Shown here one piece after another: positions 50,365 through 59,060 of a DNA stretch of 64,000 nucleotides. Source of the DNA: Alphaproteobacteria bacterium UBA3760 (lineage in GTDB: Bacteria > Pseudomonadota > Alphaproteobacteria > Rs-D84); assembly GCA_002371155.1 (NCBI GenBank), contig DFGC01000005.1:74046-138045 (forward strand), read 5' to 3'. The position numbers and the translations under genes are program-made. The notes under the pieces were generated by a model. That model made no database searches. It worked only from the letters and a program-made list of their open reading frames with translations, and was not told the DNA's origin. Within the stretch, counting starts at the first letter, position 1. Each line of letters opens with the position of its first letter.

Positions 50365-50727
50365 ATGCAATATGAAAAAATAAAAAAATTTTTAGATTCT
50401 TTGGAAAATCCGGTTGATAAATTGGATGCGGTGATGGATTTTGGGCGACAAATGGAACCTGTGCCGGATGGTGCGCGGTGTTCTGAAATCGCGGGGTGTT
50501 CATCGCGTGTTGAATTGTGTGTGTATAATGGGCGAATTTATGGTCGCGCGGATTCTGGATTGGTTGCGGGAATTGTTGCGATATTGTTGGCGATGGTTGA
50601 TGGAAAATCATTCGACGATATTAAAAAAATGGATTTGTCACGCGAATTTTCCGGATTGGGATTACAGTTGGGTGCCGCCAGATTATCAGGGTTAAATTCT
50701 ATGATTCGTTTTTTGCAAAATTTATGA
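50365..50727 (+). CDS. sufE: Cysteine desulfuration protein SufE
   Basis: A 120-residue protein. IAGCSSRVEL near residue 45 carries the acceptor Cys that takes persulfide from SufS, and the fold pattern (DKLDAVMDFGRQM, SGLVAGIVAILLAMVDGKSFDDI, LGLQLGAARLSGLNSMIRFL) is typical. It is a little shorter than E. coli SufE (138). It is third in the sufS operon. Confidence 0.94.
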   Translation: MQYEKIKKFLDSLENPVDKLDAVMDFGRQMEPVPDGARCSEIAGCSSRVELCVYNGRIYGRADSGLVAGIVAILLAMVDGKSFDDIKKMDLSREFSGLGLQLGAARLSGLNSMIRFLQNL

Positions 50728-50733
50728 TAGAAT

Positions 50734-51045
50734 ATGTCTGGTAAAAGTGGGACGGATATGAACGAAGAACAAAAAATGTTTAGAATTGGTGTTTGTGCGC
50801 TGGTTTGTGTGATGTTTTTAATTGTTTTATTGCAGGTGTGTTATAGAACGCAACATAAATCGTTGAAATACACAAACGACGCAATCATTGAAACCCAGAA
50901 AAAAATTGCGGTCGCCCAGGCGAATTTTGAAACATTGACGAATTCTGGGGTTTTGTTGAGTGCGGTTTCTATGGTTGTGCCAAATGTTGAAATTATTGGA
51001 TTCAAAAAATACACAAATATTGAAGATTTACCGTTAAGGAAATAA
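50734..51045 (+). CDS. ftsL: FtsL-like cell-division protein
   Basis: A 103-residue bitopic protein: short cytoplasmic N-terminus, one helix (GVCALVCVMFLIVLLQVCYR, residues ~18-37), then a heptad-like periplasmic region (DAIIETQKKIAVAQANFETLTN) and a C-terminal tail. Size, topology and position directly before ftsI fit FtsL, which with FtsB and FtsQ activates FtsWI. FtsL proteins are poorly conserved, so the call rests on context. ATG 50758 is an alternative start. Confidence 0.75.
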   Translation: MSGKSGTDMNEEQKMFRIGVCALVCVMFLIVLLQVCYRTQHKSLKYTNDAIIETQKKIAVAQANFETLTNSGVLLSAVSMVVPNVEIIGFKKYTNIEDLPLRK

Positions 51046-51048
51046 TAA

Positions 51049-52716
51049 ATGTTCGAGATAGGAAAGGATATTTATCGGTTTGGTGGACGCGTTGCAAAGC
51101 ATCGTGATACAGAACGCGTCAGATTGAATGTTGTGTATTCTGTTATTGGTGTTTTGTTTGTTTTATTTATTGCAAAAACTTTATATTATGGTGTGTTGGG
51201 AACGAATCGGTCGGGCAAGGCGGATGTTGCGGGAAATTGGGAAATTACACGCGCCGATATCGAGGACAGAAACGGTGTGAAATTAGCAAAAAATGTTATC
51301 AGTACGAAAATCCAGTTGGTTTCTAAACGCGTAGAAAACCCGGATGCGGTTGCGTTGTTGGTGCATGAAATTTTTCCGTATAAATATTCTGTGAACCAGG
51401 TTCTGGATTGGATTCAACGCGGAAAATATGTTGTGTTAAAAGAACATGCAACCGATGCGGAAATTGCGGCATTCCAAGATGCGTTGCGTGCCGCCAAGCG
51501 CGAAGCGCGCCAGCAAAAGAAATCTGAACATAAATTGATGGGATTGGAAACCGTGTCCGAACAAGTGCGTCGTTATCCGAAACATAATCTGTTTGCGCAT
51601 GCGGTTGGTTTTGTTGGCAAAGAAGGTGTTGGTTTGGATGGTGCGGAAAGAATTTTCGATTCGTATTTGCGTGAAAATACTGACCCGTTGCGGTTGTCGT
51701 TGGATGCACGAATCCAAGAGCAATTCCATACCCGTTTGACCGAGGCGATGAATACATATCATGCCAAGGCTGCGACAGGAATGTTGATGAATGCGCGCAC
51801 GGGCGAAATGTTGGCGATGGTTTCTTTGCCTGATTATGACCCAGAACGCGTATCGGCGTATCCGGTTGCGAATCGTATATTCAAACCAATGCGTGATGTA
51901 TTGGAAATGGGGTCTGTATTCAAAATATTTAATACGGCGATTGCATATGAAAATAATATTGGTGGTCGGTATTATGTTGCAAAACCATATATTTTACGGA
52001 CAAAAAGTGGTCGGTATGTGCATACTTTCCATGATTCACAAAAAATGAAGCAAGATTTTATGACCGTTGACGAGGTTATGGTGCATTCGTGTAATGTGGG
52101 CAGTGTTCAAATCGCTGAAAAATTCCCAGATGGTGCCCAGGCTGAATTTTTTCATCGGTTGCATTTGGATGAAAAATTGGATTTAGAATTTGGCAAAACT
52201 GAAAAATCTATTTTTCCAAAAAAATGGCGCATCACTGATATTGCATCGGCTTCGTTTGGACATACGGTTGCGGTGACACCAATGCATCTGTTTTTGGGGG
52301 TAAATGCCGTCACAAATGGTGGTATTTACATAAATCCGACAATTAAAAAGCGCGATGTTGGACGTATTGTCGGTGAACGCGTGTTGGATGAAAAAATATC
52401 GGCAAAACTGCGCGCGAATATGGTGCGTGTTGTTGAAGAAACCAGTGGTAAATTGGCGCGTATAAATGGAATTAAAATTGGTGGAAAAACCGGGACGGCG
52501 GAAAAACGCGACAGTGCCGGCGTGTCCGACAGACGGCGTAATGTGACAACATTTGTTGGAATTTTCCCGGCGGATGCACCGCAGTATATTATTATGGTAA
52601 ATCTGGACGAACCCCAAGGTGTCGCGGAATCGGGTGGGTGGCGAACCGCATCACAAAATTCGGTGCCGACGGTTGGGAAAATATTGGATGGAATCCTGCC
52701 ATTGCTATTTGAATAA
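51049..52716 (+). CDS. ftsI: Septal peptidoglycan transpeptidase FtsI (PBP3)
   Basis: This 555-residue class B penicillin-binding protein has one N-terminal helix (SVIGVLFVLFIAKTLYYGVLG), the PBP dimer domain (ADIEDRNGVKLAKN..), and a transpeptidase domain with the nucleophile motif SVFK (near residue 287), SCN (VHSCNVGSVQ) and KTG (IGGKTGTAEK). It cross-links septal peptidoglycan. It begins 4 bases after the ftsL-like gene. The usual following mur genes are absent, so this is a detached fragment of the dcw cluster. Confidence 0.95.
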   Translation: MFEIGKDIYRFGGRVAKHRDTERVRLNVVYSVIGVLFVLFIAKTLYYGVLGTNRSGKADVAGNWEITRADIEDRNGVKLAKNVISTKIQLVSKRVENPDAVALLVHEIFPYKYSVNQVLDWIQRGKYVVLKEHATDAEIAAFQDALRAAKREARQQKKSEHKLMGLETVSEQVRRYPKHNLFAHAVGFVGKEGVGLDGAERIFDSYLRENTDPLRLSLDARIQEQFHTRLTEAMNTYHAKAATGMLMNARTGEMLAMVSLPDYDPERVSAYPVANRIFKPMRDVLEMGSVFKIFNTAIAYENNIGGRYYVAKPYILRTKSGRYVHTFHDSQKMKQDFMTVDEVMVHSCNVGSVQIAEKFPDGAQAEFFHRLHLDEKLDLEFGKTEKSIFPKKWRITDIASASFGHTVAVTPMHLFLGVNAVTNGGIYINPTIKKRDVGRIVGERVLDEKISAKLRANMVRVVEETSGKLARINGIKIGGKTGTAEKRDSAGVSDRRRNVTTFVGIFPADAPQYIIMVNLDEPQGVAESGGWRTASQNSVPTVGKILDGILPLLFE

Positions 52717-52730
52717 TTTTCAGTTATAAT
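52702..52730 (+). promoter_or_regulatory. Promoter for recJ
   Basis: -35 TTGCTA (52702-52707), 17-base spacer, -10 TATAAT (52725-52730). It overlaps the 3' end of ftsI. Confidence 0.65.
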
Positions 52731-52751
52731 ACACTTGATAATAAAAAAAGA

Positions 52752-54527
52752 GTGTATAAGTTGAAAACGATAGTTGAAAAATCCATGCTGGGACAAGCAT
52801 GGGTGTTGAGCCAAGGTATAGATTTTGATGCAAACACAGATTTTGGCGATGATTTGGTCCGAAAAATTCTGAATGGGCGTGGTATTGTTGGGGCGGCGGA
52901 TATTGCAAAATTTTTGTCGCCAACAATCAAGGAATATATGCCTGACCCGTTTGTGTTGCGCGATATGGATGTTGCGGCGCGTATTATCCGGGATGCAATT
53001 TGTGCAAATAAAAAAATCGCAATCTATGGAGATTATGATGTCGATGGAATTACATCAACGGCTGTGTTTGTAAAATTTTTGCGTGCCATGGGGGTTGATA
53101 CGGTTTGGCATGTCCCGACGCGTGATGGCGAAGGATACGGATTAAATATTGCGGCAATCGATGAATTGGCGGCGGCGGGTGCAGATGTTTTAATTACTGT
53201 TGATTGTGGTATCAGTTGTGTGGCCGAGGTTGCACATGCAAAAAATCGTGGAATGACGGTTGTCGTGACCGACCATCATTTGCCAGACAGTTCTTTGCCA
53301 AATGCGGATGCGGTTGTAAATCCAAAGCGCGCCGATGATACATCGGGGTTGAATTATTTGGCGGGGGTTGGTGTTGCGTTTTTGACTTTGGTTGCGGTAA
53401 ATCGCGAATTGCGAAATGCAAATTTATCTGATGAAAAATCTGTGTTGCAATCAAAAATAGATTTAATTAGTTATATGGATTTGGTCGCATTGGGAACGGT
53501 GTGCGATACCATGCCGTTGGTTGGGTTAAATCGTGCGTTTGTTTCTACGGGATTAAAAGTATTGGATGCGCGTAGAAATCTGGGGTTGCGCGTGTTGATG
53601 GATGTCGCCGGGGTAAAGCATGCGTCGGTATATGTTGCAGGATTCGTTTTGGGACCCCGGTTAAATGCCGCCGGACGATTGGATTCGGCCAAGCCTGCGT
53701 TGGAATTATTGTTGACAGACAATCCGTTGGTTGCGCGTGCATTGGCTGAAAAGTTAGATCAGATGAATAAAGACCGTATCGATATTCAAAATGCAATTAT
53801 GTTGGGTGCAACAGAAAAAGCCGAAGAATTTTGTCGCCAGGGTCGATGCAGTTTGTTTATCTGTGGCGATAATTGGCACGGTGGTGTGATGGGAATTATC
53901 GCGGGTCGGTTAAAGGATAAATATAATCGTCCGTCGTGCGTTGCAACCAAGATTGACGGTGTTATAAATGGGTCGGGGCGGTCGGTCGCAAATGTTGATT
54001 TGGGGCGCATAATTCACGAGGCGTTGGCATTGGGTATCGTTAGCGAGGGTGGTGGTCATGCGGCTGCTGCTGGATTTTCTTTGCCGGTGGACAAAGAAAA
54101 TGAATTTTGCGAATTTTTGGAAAAATCGGTGGCGGCACAGTTGGGCGATAATCCGATTGTGCCCGAGGTTTTGGTTGATGCCGAAATCGATGCCAGTGGT
54201 GCAACAATGGATTTGGTGAATAAAATGTCTGTGTTGGCACCGTTTGGTCAGGGCAACCCAGAACCAGAATTGGTATTAAATGGCGCGGTTTTGCAATATG
54301 CAACGGTGATGGGTAATGGTGCGCATTTGCGTGGGGCGGTAAAAACATCACTGGGGGGGACGGTCGCGTTCGTTGGGTTTAATATGGTCGGAACGCCGGT
54401 TGGTAATTTTTTACTGGACGATGCGAATACAAACACTACAATATCTATGCTGGGGCGGTTAAAGGATAATGAATTTAACGGACGGCATTCGGTGCAATTT
54501 ATGTTGGAAGATATTGCAATAAAGTAA
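52752..54527 (+). CDS. recJ: Single-stranded-DNA-specific exonuclease RecJ
   Basis: The 591-residue RecJ degrades ssDNA 5' to 3' in recombination and mismatch repair. DHH-phosphoesterase motifs are AIYGDYDVDGITSTA, LITVDCGIS, VVTDHHLPD and NPK. The DHHA1 part has GGGHAAAAGFSL near residue 435 and the C-terminal OB domain follows. Start options in frame are GTG 52752, TTG 52761 and ATG 52785. The ribosome site AAAGAG is too close for the first, so the true start may be TTG 52761. nrnA follows by 4 bases. Confidence 0.95.
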   Translation: MYKLKTIVEKSMLGQAWVLSQGIDFDANTDFGDDLVRKILNGRGIVGAADIAKFLSPTIKEYMPDPFVLRDMDVAARIIRDAICANKKIAIYGDYDVDGITSTAVFVKFLRAMGVDTVWHVPTRDGEGYGLNIAAIDELAAAGADVLITVDCGISCVAEVAHAKNRGMTVVVTDHHLPDSSLPNADAVVNPKRADDTSGLNYLAGVGVAFLTLVAVNRELRNANLSDEKSVLQSKIDLISYMDLVALGTVCDTMPLVGLNRAFVSTGLKVLDARRNLGLRVLMDVAGVKHASVYVAGFVLGPRLNAAGRLDSAKPALELLLTDNPLVARALAEKLDQMNKDRIDIQNAIMLGATEKAEEFCRQGRCSLFICGDNWHGGVMGIIAGRLKDKYNRPSCVATKIDGVINGSGRSVANVDLGRIIHEALALGIVSEGGGHAAAAGFSLPVDKENEFCEFLEKSVAAQLGDNPIVPEVLVDAEIDASGATMDLVNKMSVLAPFGQGNPEPELVLNGAVLQYATVMGNGAHLRGAVKTSLGGTVAFVGFNMVGTPVGNFLLDDANTNTTISMLGRLKDNEFNGRHSVQFMLEDIAIK

Positions 54528-54531
54528 AATT

Positions 54532-55482
54532 ATGAAAAATGAAACAAAAAAATTTATAGAAAAAATTAAATCGGCAAAATCGATTTTGTTGGCGGCGCAT
54601 AAAAACCCAGATGGTGATGCGTTGTGTTCTGTGTTGGCATTATATCAATTGATTTTGTTGAATTATGGCATTGATGCGGTTTGTGTTTATGATGGTAATG
54701 TGCCGGATGCGTTGCATTATGTGCCTTTGCGCGGGCATGCACGATTTTATGGGCATGTCGATTTAACAAATAAATTTGATTTGGCAATATTATTAGATTA
54801 TGGAACGGTCAAAAATATCGGTGGGACATTTGACGCGATAAACAACGCAAAGTATTTGATTGAAATTGACCATCATAAAAATGATAACAAGATTGGTAAT
54901 TTATGTTTGGATGATGATACGGCGGCGGCAACGGGATGCGTGCTGTATGATTTGATGATAGATGCCGGGTGGAAATATGATGACAAGGTTTTGAACCTGA
55001 TTGCGCTGGCGATTTTGACCGATACAGGCAATTTTAAATATGCCCGTGATGGGCGGTCGCTGCGGATTATGGCGGAATTGGTGGACGCGGGTGTGGATAT
55101 AAATCGTTTGATGGATTTATTAAATAATAAACCCCGCAAAACAATTCAGACCGAGGCGATGGTTGTCGCAAATGCTGAATTTTTCTATCGTAATCGTTTG
55201 GCGATTGCGGTTGTTGATTCGGCGGCATATAAAAATCTGGATGGGCGTGGTGCGACGGCGTTGTCTTTGTTGGCACAAATCAAGGGGGTCGAGTTTATTG
55301 TTTTATTAAAAGAACAAAAAGAAAATCAAATTGGTGTGTCGTTGCGCAGTAAATCTGTGCCGGTGAATACAATTGCCGAGGCCATTGGTGGCGGCGGTCA
55401 TATGTATGCGTCGGGTGCGGTCGTGTCCGACAATTTGGAAAATGTTAAACAAAAAATAGTTCAATTATTCAAAGGGGTATAG
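54532..55482 (+). CDS. DHH-family phosphoesterase, NrnA-like
   Basis: A 316-residue protein with DHH motifs (AAHKNPDGDALCS, LLDYG, IDHHKND, LTDTGNFKYA) and the DHHA1 GGGGHMYASGA near residue 290. This matches NrnA, which degrades nanoRNAs and/or pAp and substitutes for Orn in many bacteria; c-di-nucleotide phosphodiesterases of the same fold are an alternative. It is directly downstream of recJ and upstream of lolA in one transcript. Confidence 0.9.
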   Translation: MKNETKKFIEKIKSAKSILLAAHKNPDGDALCSVLALYQLILLNYGIDAVCVYDGNVPDALHYVPLRGHARFYGHVDLTNKFDLAILLDYGTVKNIGGTFDAINNAKYLIEIDHHKNDNKIGNLCLDDDTAAATGCVLYDLMIDAGWKYDDKVLNLIALAILTDTGNFKYARDGRSLRIMAELVDAGVDINRLMDLLNNKPRKTIQTEAMVVANAEFFYRNRLAIAVVDSAAYKNLDGRGATALSLLAQIKGVEFIVLLKEQKENQIGVSLRSKSVPVNTIAEAIGGGGHMYASGAVVSDNLENVKQKIVQLFKGV

Positions 55483-55486
55483 AGAG

Positions 55487-56101
55487 ATGAAAAAATTTAT
55501 CGCGTTTATTTTTGCTGTGTTGGTTACGGTGCCATGTGTTGCCGATGTAAATCAAAGTTATGTTAAATCGGCGGAAAAATATCTGAATTCGGTGACGGGA
55601 TTGTCGGGTGATTTTATACAAACATCAAATGGGCGTGTTGCCAAAGGTTTGTTCGCGATGTTGCGTCCCGGCAAAGTGCGTTTGGATTATACAAATTCTG
55701 GGATTCAGTTGATTTCAGATGGGTCGGATTTGTATTTCTTTGATAAATCGTTGGACCAAATTACAACTGTGCCATTGACCAGCACGCCCGCCGGAATTTT
55801 GGTCAGAAAAAAAATAGATTTGCAAAATGATGATATTGTTGTGTCGGATACTTTTGATGGGAAAACAACATTTGCGTTGAATATGTATCTGCGCGATAAC
55901 CGTGGGTTGGGGCATATGACGGTTGTGTTTGATAAAAATCCGGTTAAATTGAAATCTTGGACGGTGACCGATGCAACCGGGGTCAGTACCGATGTTGTGT
56001 TTCGTAATTTGAAACCCAAGACCGATTTTAGTAAAAATTATTTCCAAATCAGTCGTCATAAAACAGTCAGTAATGCCGGTGGCGATGCGTTTTACGAATA
56101 A
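55487..56101 (+). CDS. lolA: Outer-membrane lipoprotein carrier LolA
   Basis: A 204-residue periplasmic protein with a signal peptide (cleavage near CVA, residue ~19), LSGDFIQTSNGRVAKGLFAMLRPGKVRLDY and ISDGSDLYFFDKSLDQITTVPL, which form the half-barrel that shields lipoprotein acyl chains. It carries lipoproteins from LolCDE to the outer membrane; the window also has the acyltransferase domain Lnt that completes those lipoproteins. It follows nrnA by 4 bases and precedes tatB by 2. Confidence 0.94.
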   Translation: MKKFIAFIFAVLVTVPCVADVNQSYVKSAEKYLNSVTGLSGDFIQTSNGRVAKGLFAMLRPGKVRLDYTNSGIQLISDGSDLYFFDKSLDQITTVPLTSTPAGILVRKKIDLQNDDIVVSDTFDGKTTFALNMYLRDNRGLGHMTVVFDKNPVKLKSWTVTDATGVSTDVVFRNLKPKTDFSKNYFQISRHKTVSNAGGDAFYE

Positions 56102-56103
56102 AA

Positions 56104-56388
56104 ATGTTCGGGATAAGTTGGGCTGAATTTTTAGTAATTTTAATTGTCGCAATTTTGGTTGTGCCGGTTAAGTATTGGCCGGATGTGGCGCGTGCATTGG
56201 CGCGCGCGGTTAAATATGTGCGCGCGTTTATTTGGAAAATCACTGACGCAACCGATAAAATCAAAGACCAAATTGATTTAGAAAAACCAATCGATGATAT
56301 TATAAACACCACAACAAATGATGTGCTGGGGGATTTTTCGGAACCAATTAAAAAATCAAAAAAACGCAAAGTAAGTAAATCAAAATGA
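56104..56388 (+). CDS. tatB: Twin-arginine translocase subunit TatB
   Basis: A 94-residue protein: MFGISWAEFLVILIVAILVVPVKYWPDVARALARAV gives the E-containing short helix, hinge and amphipathic helix of TatB, then a charged tail with Lys-rich end. It forms the substrate receptor with TatC, whose ATG overlaps its stop (ATGA). Confidence 0.94.
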   Translation: MFGISWAEFLVILIVAILVVPVKYWPDVARALARAVKYVRAFIWKITDATDKIKDQIDLEKPIDDIINTTTNDVLGDFSEPIKKSKKRKVSKSK

Positions 56389-57098
56389 TACAGAAAAAAA
56401 TGACTTTGATGGAACATTTTTCTGAATTGCGGCGGCGATTGTTGTGGTGTGCGTTTATATTTTTAATGGCGTTTATTTTTGGGTGGTATGTTGCGCCATG
56501 GGTCCAAGAATTTTTAACCATGCCGTTATTAAATGTTTGGGATGGAAATTTGTTATATAACGCAATCACAGATGGTTTGATGATTCGTTTGTCTTTGTCA
56601 ATGGTGGTTGCGTTGATTGTGGTGATACCGGTGGCGTTGTGGCATGTGTGGGCTTTTGTTGCGCCGGGGTTAAAGAAAAACGAAAAAAAATTTATTTGGC
56701 CGTTGATGATTGCGTCGCCAATATTATTTTTAATTGGTGCGGCGTTTGCGTTTTATATTTTGTTTCCGTTTGTGTTTGGTTTTTTTATTGAATTAAATAA
56801 ATCGTCAAATGTGCCGGCGATTGTGTTGCCGGCGGTGCGCGATTATCTGTCGTTTGCAATCAGTTTATTAAAAGTTTTTGGTGTCGCATTTCAATTGCCA
56901 ATATTGATGATTTTTTTAAATCGAATCGGTGTGTTGCCACGTTCACGTGTGGTTGCAATGCGACGATATGCGATAATTGTGGTCGTTGTTGTGGCGGCGG
57001 TGTTGACCCCACCCGATATTGTGTCCCAGATTTTATTGGCTGTGCCAATGTGGTTGTTGTTTGAATTGAGTATTTTATTTATGCGTCGCGATTCGTGA
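56385..57098 (+). CDS. tatC: Twin-arginine translocase subunit TatC
   Basis: This 237-residue protein has six membrane helices. The N-terminal MTLMEHFSELRRRLLW carries the signal-peptide-binding site, then F-x-P-L-type MPLLNVWDG and the helix 5-6 VLTPPDIVSQILLAVPMWLLFE. TatC recognises twin-arginine signal peptides. It is coupled to tatB and ends the recJ-nrnA-lolA-tatB-tatC run. tatA is elsewhere (47365). Confidence 0.96.
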   Translation: MIQKKMTLMEHFSELRRRLLWCAFIFLMAFIFGWYVAPWVQEFLTMPLLNVWDGNLLYNAITDGLMIRLSLSMVVALIVVIPVALWHVWAFVAPGLKKNEKKFIWPLMIASPILFLIGAAFAFYILFPFVFGFFIELNKSSNVPAIVLPAVRDYLSFAISLLKVFGVAFQLPILMIFLNRIGVLPRSRVVAMRRYAIIVVVVVAAVLTPPDIVSQILLAVPMWLLFELSILFMRRDS

Positions 57099-57135
57099 TT
57101 TGTTTTATCAAATGATTTATTTGTCGATAAAAATA

Positions 57136-57144
57136 TGATATAAT
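57136..57144 (+). promoter_or_regulatory. Extended -10 promoter placing the NlpD-like gene as leaderless
   Basis: TGATATAAT ends 7 bases before the ATG at 57152, so transcription is expected to start at or next to the A of the start codon. Confidence 0.6.
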
Positions 57145-57151
57145 TCGTTGG

Positions 57152-58678
57152 ATGAAAAAATTATTATGCGTTTTTGTGTGCGTGTTTTCTGTCGTTATGA
57201 CGGGGTGTGATTTGCAACCAAAAATTGCGTCGATACCGGATAATGTTGGCGATTTTATTTCAACGCGTTATCCAACATTATTGGCAGAACCCGATAGTGA
57301 GATTTATGAAACCGCGGTTGCGGACTATGGCGTGTATGCGTCGCCGGCGGTGTATGGAAATGGTGATATAACCGGCGATGATTATGTTTTGTATTCTTCG
57401 ACCGATGATTATATGATGCCTGCCCAGGATACATATGTTGATGAAAATGATGTTGGTATGCCGGATGTGGATGATACGGAATATGTGGCAGTGAATGAAA
57501 ATAAAAATGATGCGAAATCTGAATATGGATTTGCGCCGGACGATGATGTTGATGATTTGATAATACCGGATTATAAAGTGTCGGATTTGGTTGTGAAACC
57601 AAAATCAAAACCAAATGTTGATGCACCGCGTGTGGCAGCGAAATCTGAATCGAAAAAAATACCGGAAAAAGCAAAATCAACGGCAACAAAGACGGTTGCG
57701 GATAAAAAATTGGATTCAACCGCAAATGCCAAAAAAACAAAATCGGCGGATGCAAATTTGGTGCGTGCAGATGTGCGCGAAATAACGGTGCAACGGGGCG
57801 ACACATTGTATTCTTTGTCGCGTCAATATGCGGTGCCGGTAAATGATTTGGCGGTGATGAATAAAATCAGCGCACCATTTGCGTTGTCGGTTGGACAAAA
57901 GTTAAAGGTGCCGGATGTTTTGTCGGTGACGGCGAAAAATACAGAAAAAAAGTCCCAATCAAAAAACAATGAAAAACCGGTTGCGAATAAAGATAACGCG
58001 AAAAACGCAACAACGACGACGGTGAAAAAATCGGCGGCGGTGGCGACATCAAAAACAACCAATGTTAAACCGGAAAAATCAGCGGTTGCAAAATCAGAGC
58101 CCAAGGCCGATAAAAAATCGACAGTGGTTAAATCTGATACTAAAAAAGCAAATGCGAAAACGGCGACGCAAAATACAAATGTAAAAACGACAACGAAAAA
58201 AACAAATACAACAAAGACAGAAACGAAAACAAATACGCAAAAAAATACTGCGCAAAAACAATCACAGAAAACAACTGTGCAGAAAATTGCGGCGCGGTCA
58301 TCGTCTAAATTTTCATGGCCGGTGCGTGGCAAGATTTTATCGGGATATGGGTCAAAAACAAATGGGTTGTTTAATGATGGTATAAATATCAAGGCATCGC
58401 GTGGTGCGACGGTTGCGGCGGCGGAAAATGGATTGGTTGCATATGCCGGAAATGAGGTCAAAGGTATGGGAAACCTGGTTATAATTCAACACTCGGATGG
58501 TTGGATGACGGTGTATGCGCATATGGAATCTATGTCGGTTCGGCGCGGACATAAAGTTTCGGTTGGTCAAAAAATTGGCACCGTTGGCACATCAGGCAAG
58601 GTTGACCAGCCCCAGTTGCACTTTGAAATTCGTAAAGGGACACGCGCATACAACCCAATAAATTACCTGAAAAAATAG
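57152..58678 (+). CDS. NlpD-like lipoprotein with LysM and degenerate LytM (M23) domain
   Basis: A 508-residue lipoprotein (lipobox MTGC, Cys19). After an acidic, Tyr/Asp-rich segment comes a LysM domain near residues 205-250 (REITVQRGDTLYSLSRQYAV). A very Lys/Thr/Ala-rich linker follows (residues ~260-385), then the M23 domain (FSWPVRGKILSGYGSKTNG.., residues ~388-508). Zinc-binding H-x3-D is replaced by N-D-G-I-N and the last HxH is QLHFEIR, the pattern of E. coli NlpD, which does not cut peptidoglycan but activates amidases. An amidase-activator role is therefore likely. The start appears leaderless. Confidence 0.88.
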   Translation: MKKLLCVFVCVFSVVMTGCDLQPKIASIPDNVGDFISTRYPTLLAEPDSEIYETAVADYGVYASPAVYGNGDITGDDYVLYSSTDDYMMPAQDTYVDENDVGMPDVDDTEYVAVNENKNDAKSEYGFAPDDDVDDLIIPDYKVSDLVVKPKSKPNVDAPRVAAKSESKKIPEKAKSTATKTVADKKLDSTANAKKTKSADANLVRADVREITVQRGDTLYSLSRQYAVPVNDLAVMNKISAPFALSVGQKLKVPDVLSVTAKNTEKKSQSKNNEKPVANKDNAKNATTTTVKKSAAVATSKTTNVKPEKSAVAKSEPKADKKSTVVKSDTKKANAKTATQNTNVKTTTKKTNTTKTETKTNTQKNTAQKQSQKTTVQKIAARSSSKFSWPVRGKILSGYGSKTNGLFNDGINIKASRGATVAAAENGLVAYAGNEVKGMGNLVIIQHSDGWMTVYAHMESMSVRRGHKVSVGQKIGTVGTSGKVDQPQLHFEIRKGTRAYNPINYLKK

Positions 58679-58696
58679 TGCGCGCGTGATAAAAAC

Positions 58697-58724
58697 TTGA
58701 TTTTGTCATATTTTATAATATAAT
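58697..58724 (+). promoter_or_regulatory. Promoter for tRNA-Lys
   Basis: -35 TTGATT (58697-58702), 16-base spacer, -10 TATAAT (58719-58724), followed by a G-rich discriminator. Confidence 0.6.
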
Positions 58725-58744
58725 CTGGGGTGCAATTTAGTTTT

Positions 58745-58820
58745 GGATGCATAGCTCAGTTGGTAGAGCAACTGACTCTTAATCAGTGGGTCCAGGGTTC
58801 GAGTCCCTGTGCGTCCACCA
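58745..58820 (+). tRNA. tRNA-Lys (anticodon CTT)
   Basis: The 76-base cloverleaf closes fully: acceptor GGATGCA pairs with TGCGTCC (one G-U), the D loop has AGTTGGTAG, the anticodon stem ACTGA/TCAGT bears the loop CTCTTAA (anticodon CTT at 58778-58780), the T arm contains GGTTCGAGTCC, and CCA is encoded. A terminator follows (58829-58844). The last 19 bases plus terminator are duplicated at 59015-59057. Confidence 0.96.
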
Positions 58821-58844
58821 AAAAATAACCCCGCATTTTGCGGG
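58802..58844 (+). repeat. 43-bp direct repeat, copy 1 (tRNA 3' end and terminator)
   Basis: This segment runs from the T arm of tRNA-Lys through CCA and the hairpin CCCCGCATTTTGCGGGG. It is identical over 43 bases to 59015-59057, 213 bases downstream. The layout resembles attL/attR scars of integration at a tRNA 3' end. Confidence 0.85.
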
Positions 58845-59014
58845 GAATATTTTTTGATGGATGTATGGATAGACGAGAATCCATTATGGGGAGCGCAGCG
58901 ACCGGGTTCGGAGACGGTAGTTGGTGAGAACAAGCCATTGAAAAAATTTTTTGTTTTAATTGGTTTGTTTGTTGTGGCGAAGTTCGAACCTTACGAGTCG
59001 ATGACATAGTCATC
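58845..59014. other. Gene-free segment between the tRNA-end repeats
   Basis: About 170 bases between the two 43-bp repeats. It contains a palindromic GTTCGAA next to ACCTTACGAG and the short hairpin GATGACATAGTCATC (59000-59014). Minus-strand frames across it and the tRNA look like the artefactual proteins often predicted beside tRNAs. I see no credible gene. Confidence 0.5.
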
Positions 59015-59057
59015 AGTCCCTGTGCGTCCACCAAAAAATAACCCCGCATTTTGCGGG
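59015..59057 (+). repeat. 43-bp direct repeat, copy 2
   Basis: An exact copy of 58802-58844, including CCA and most of the terminator stem, without the rest of the tRNA. It ends three bases before the left inverted repeat of the DUF559 element. Confidence 0.85.
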
Positions 59058-59060
59058 TTT

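Noticed and set aside
57823..58461. 212-residue hydrophobic minus-strand frame resembling a membrane protein
   Set aside because: It is the reverse of the Lys/Thr-rich linker of the NlpD-like protein; Lys codons read backwards as Phe.
58706..59049. Minus-strand frames of 75 and 88 residues across tRNA-Lys and its duplicate
   Set aside because: They read the antisense of the tRNA and repeat (GLEPWTH / SQLLYQLSY type), a well-known artefactual protein family next to tRNAs. They have no ribosome site.
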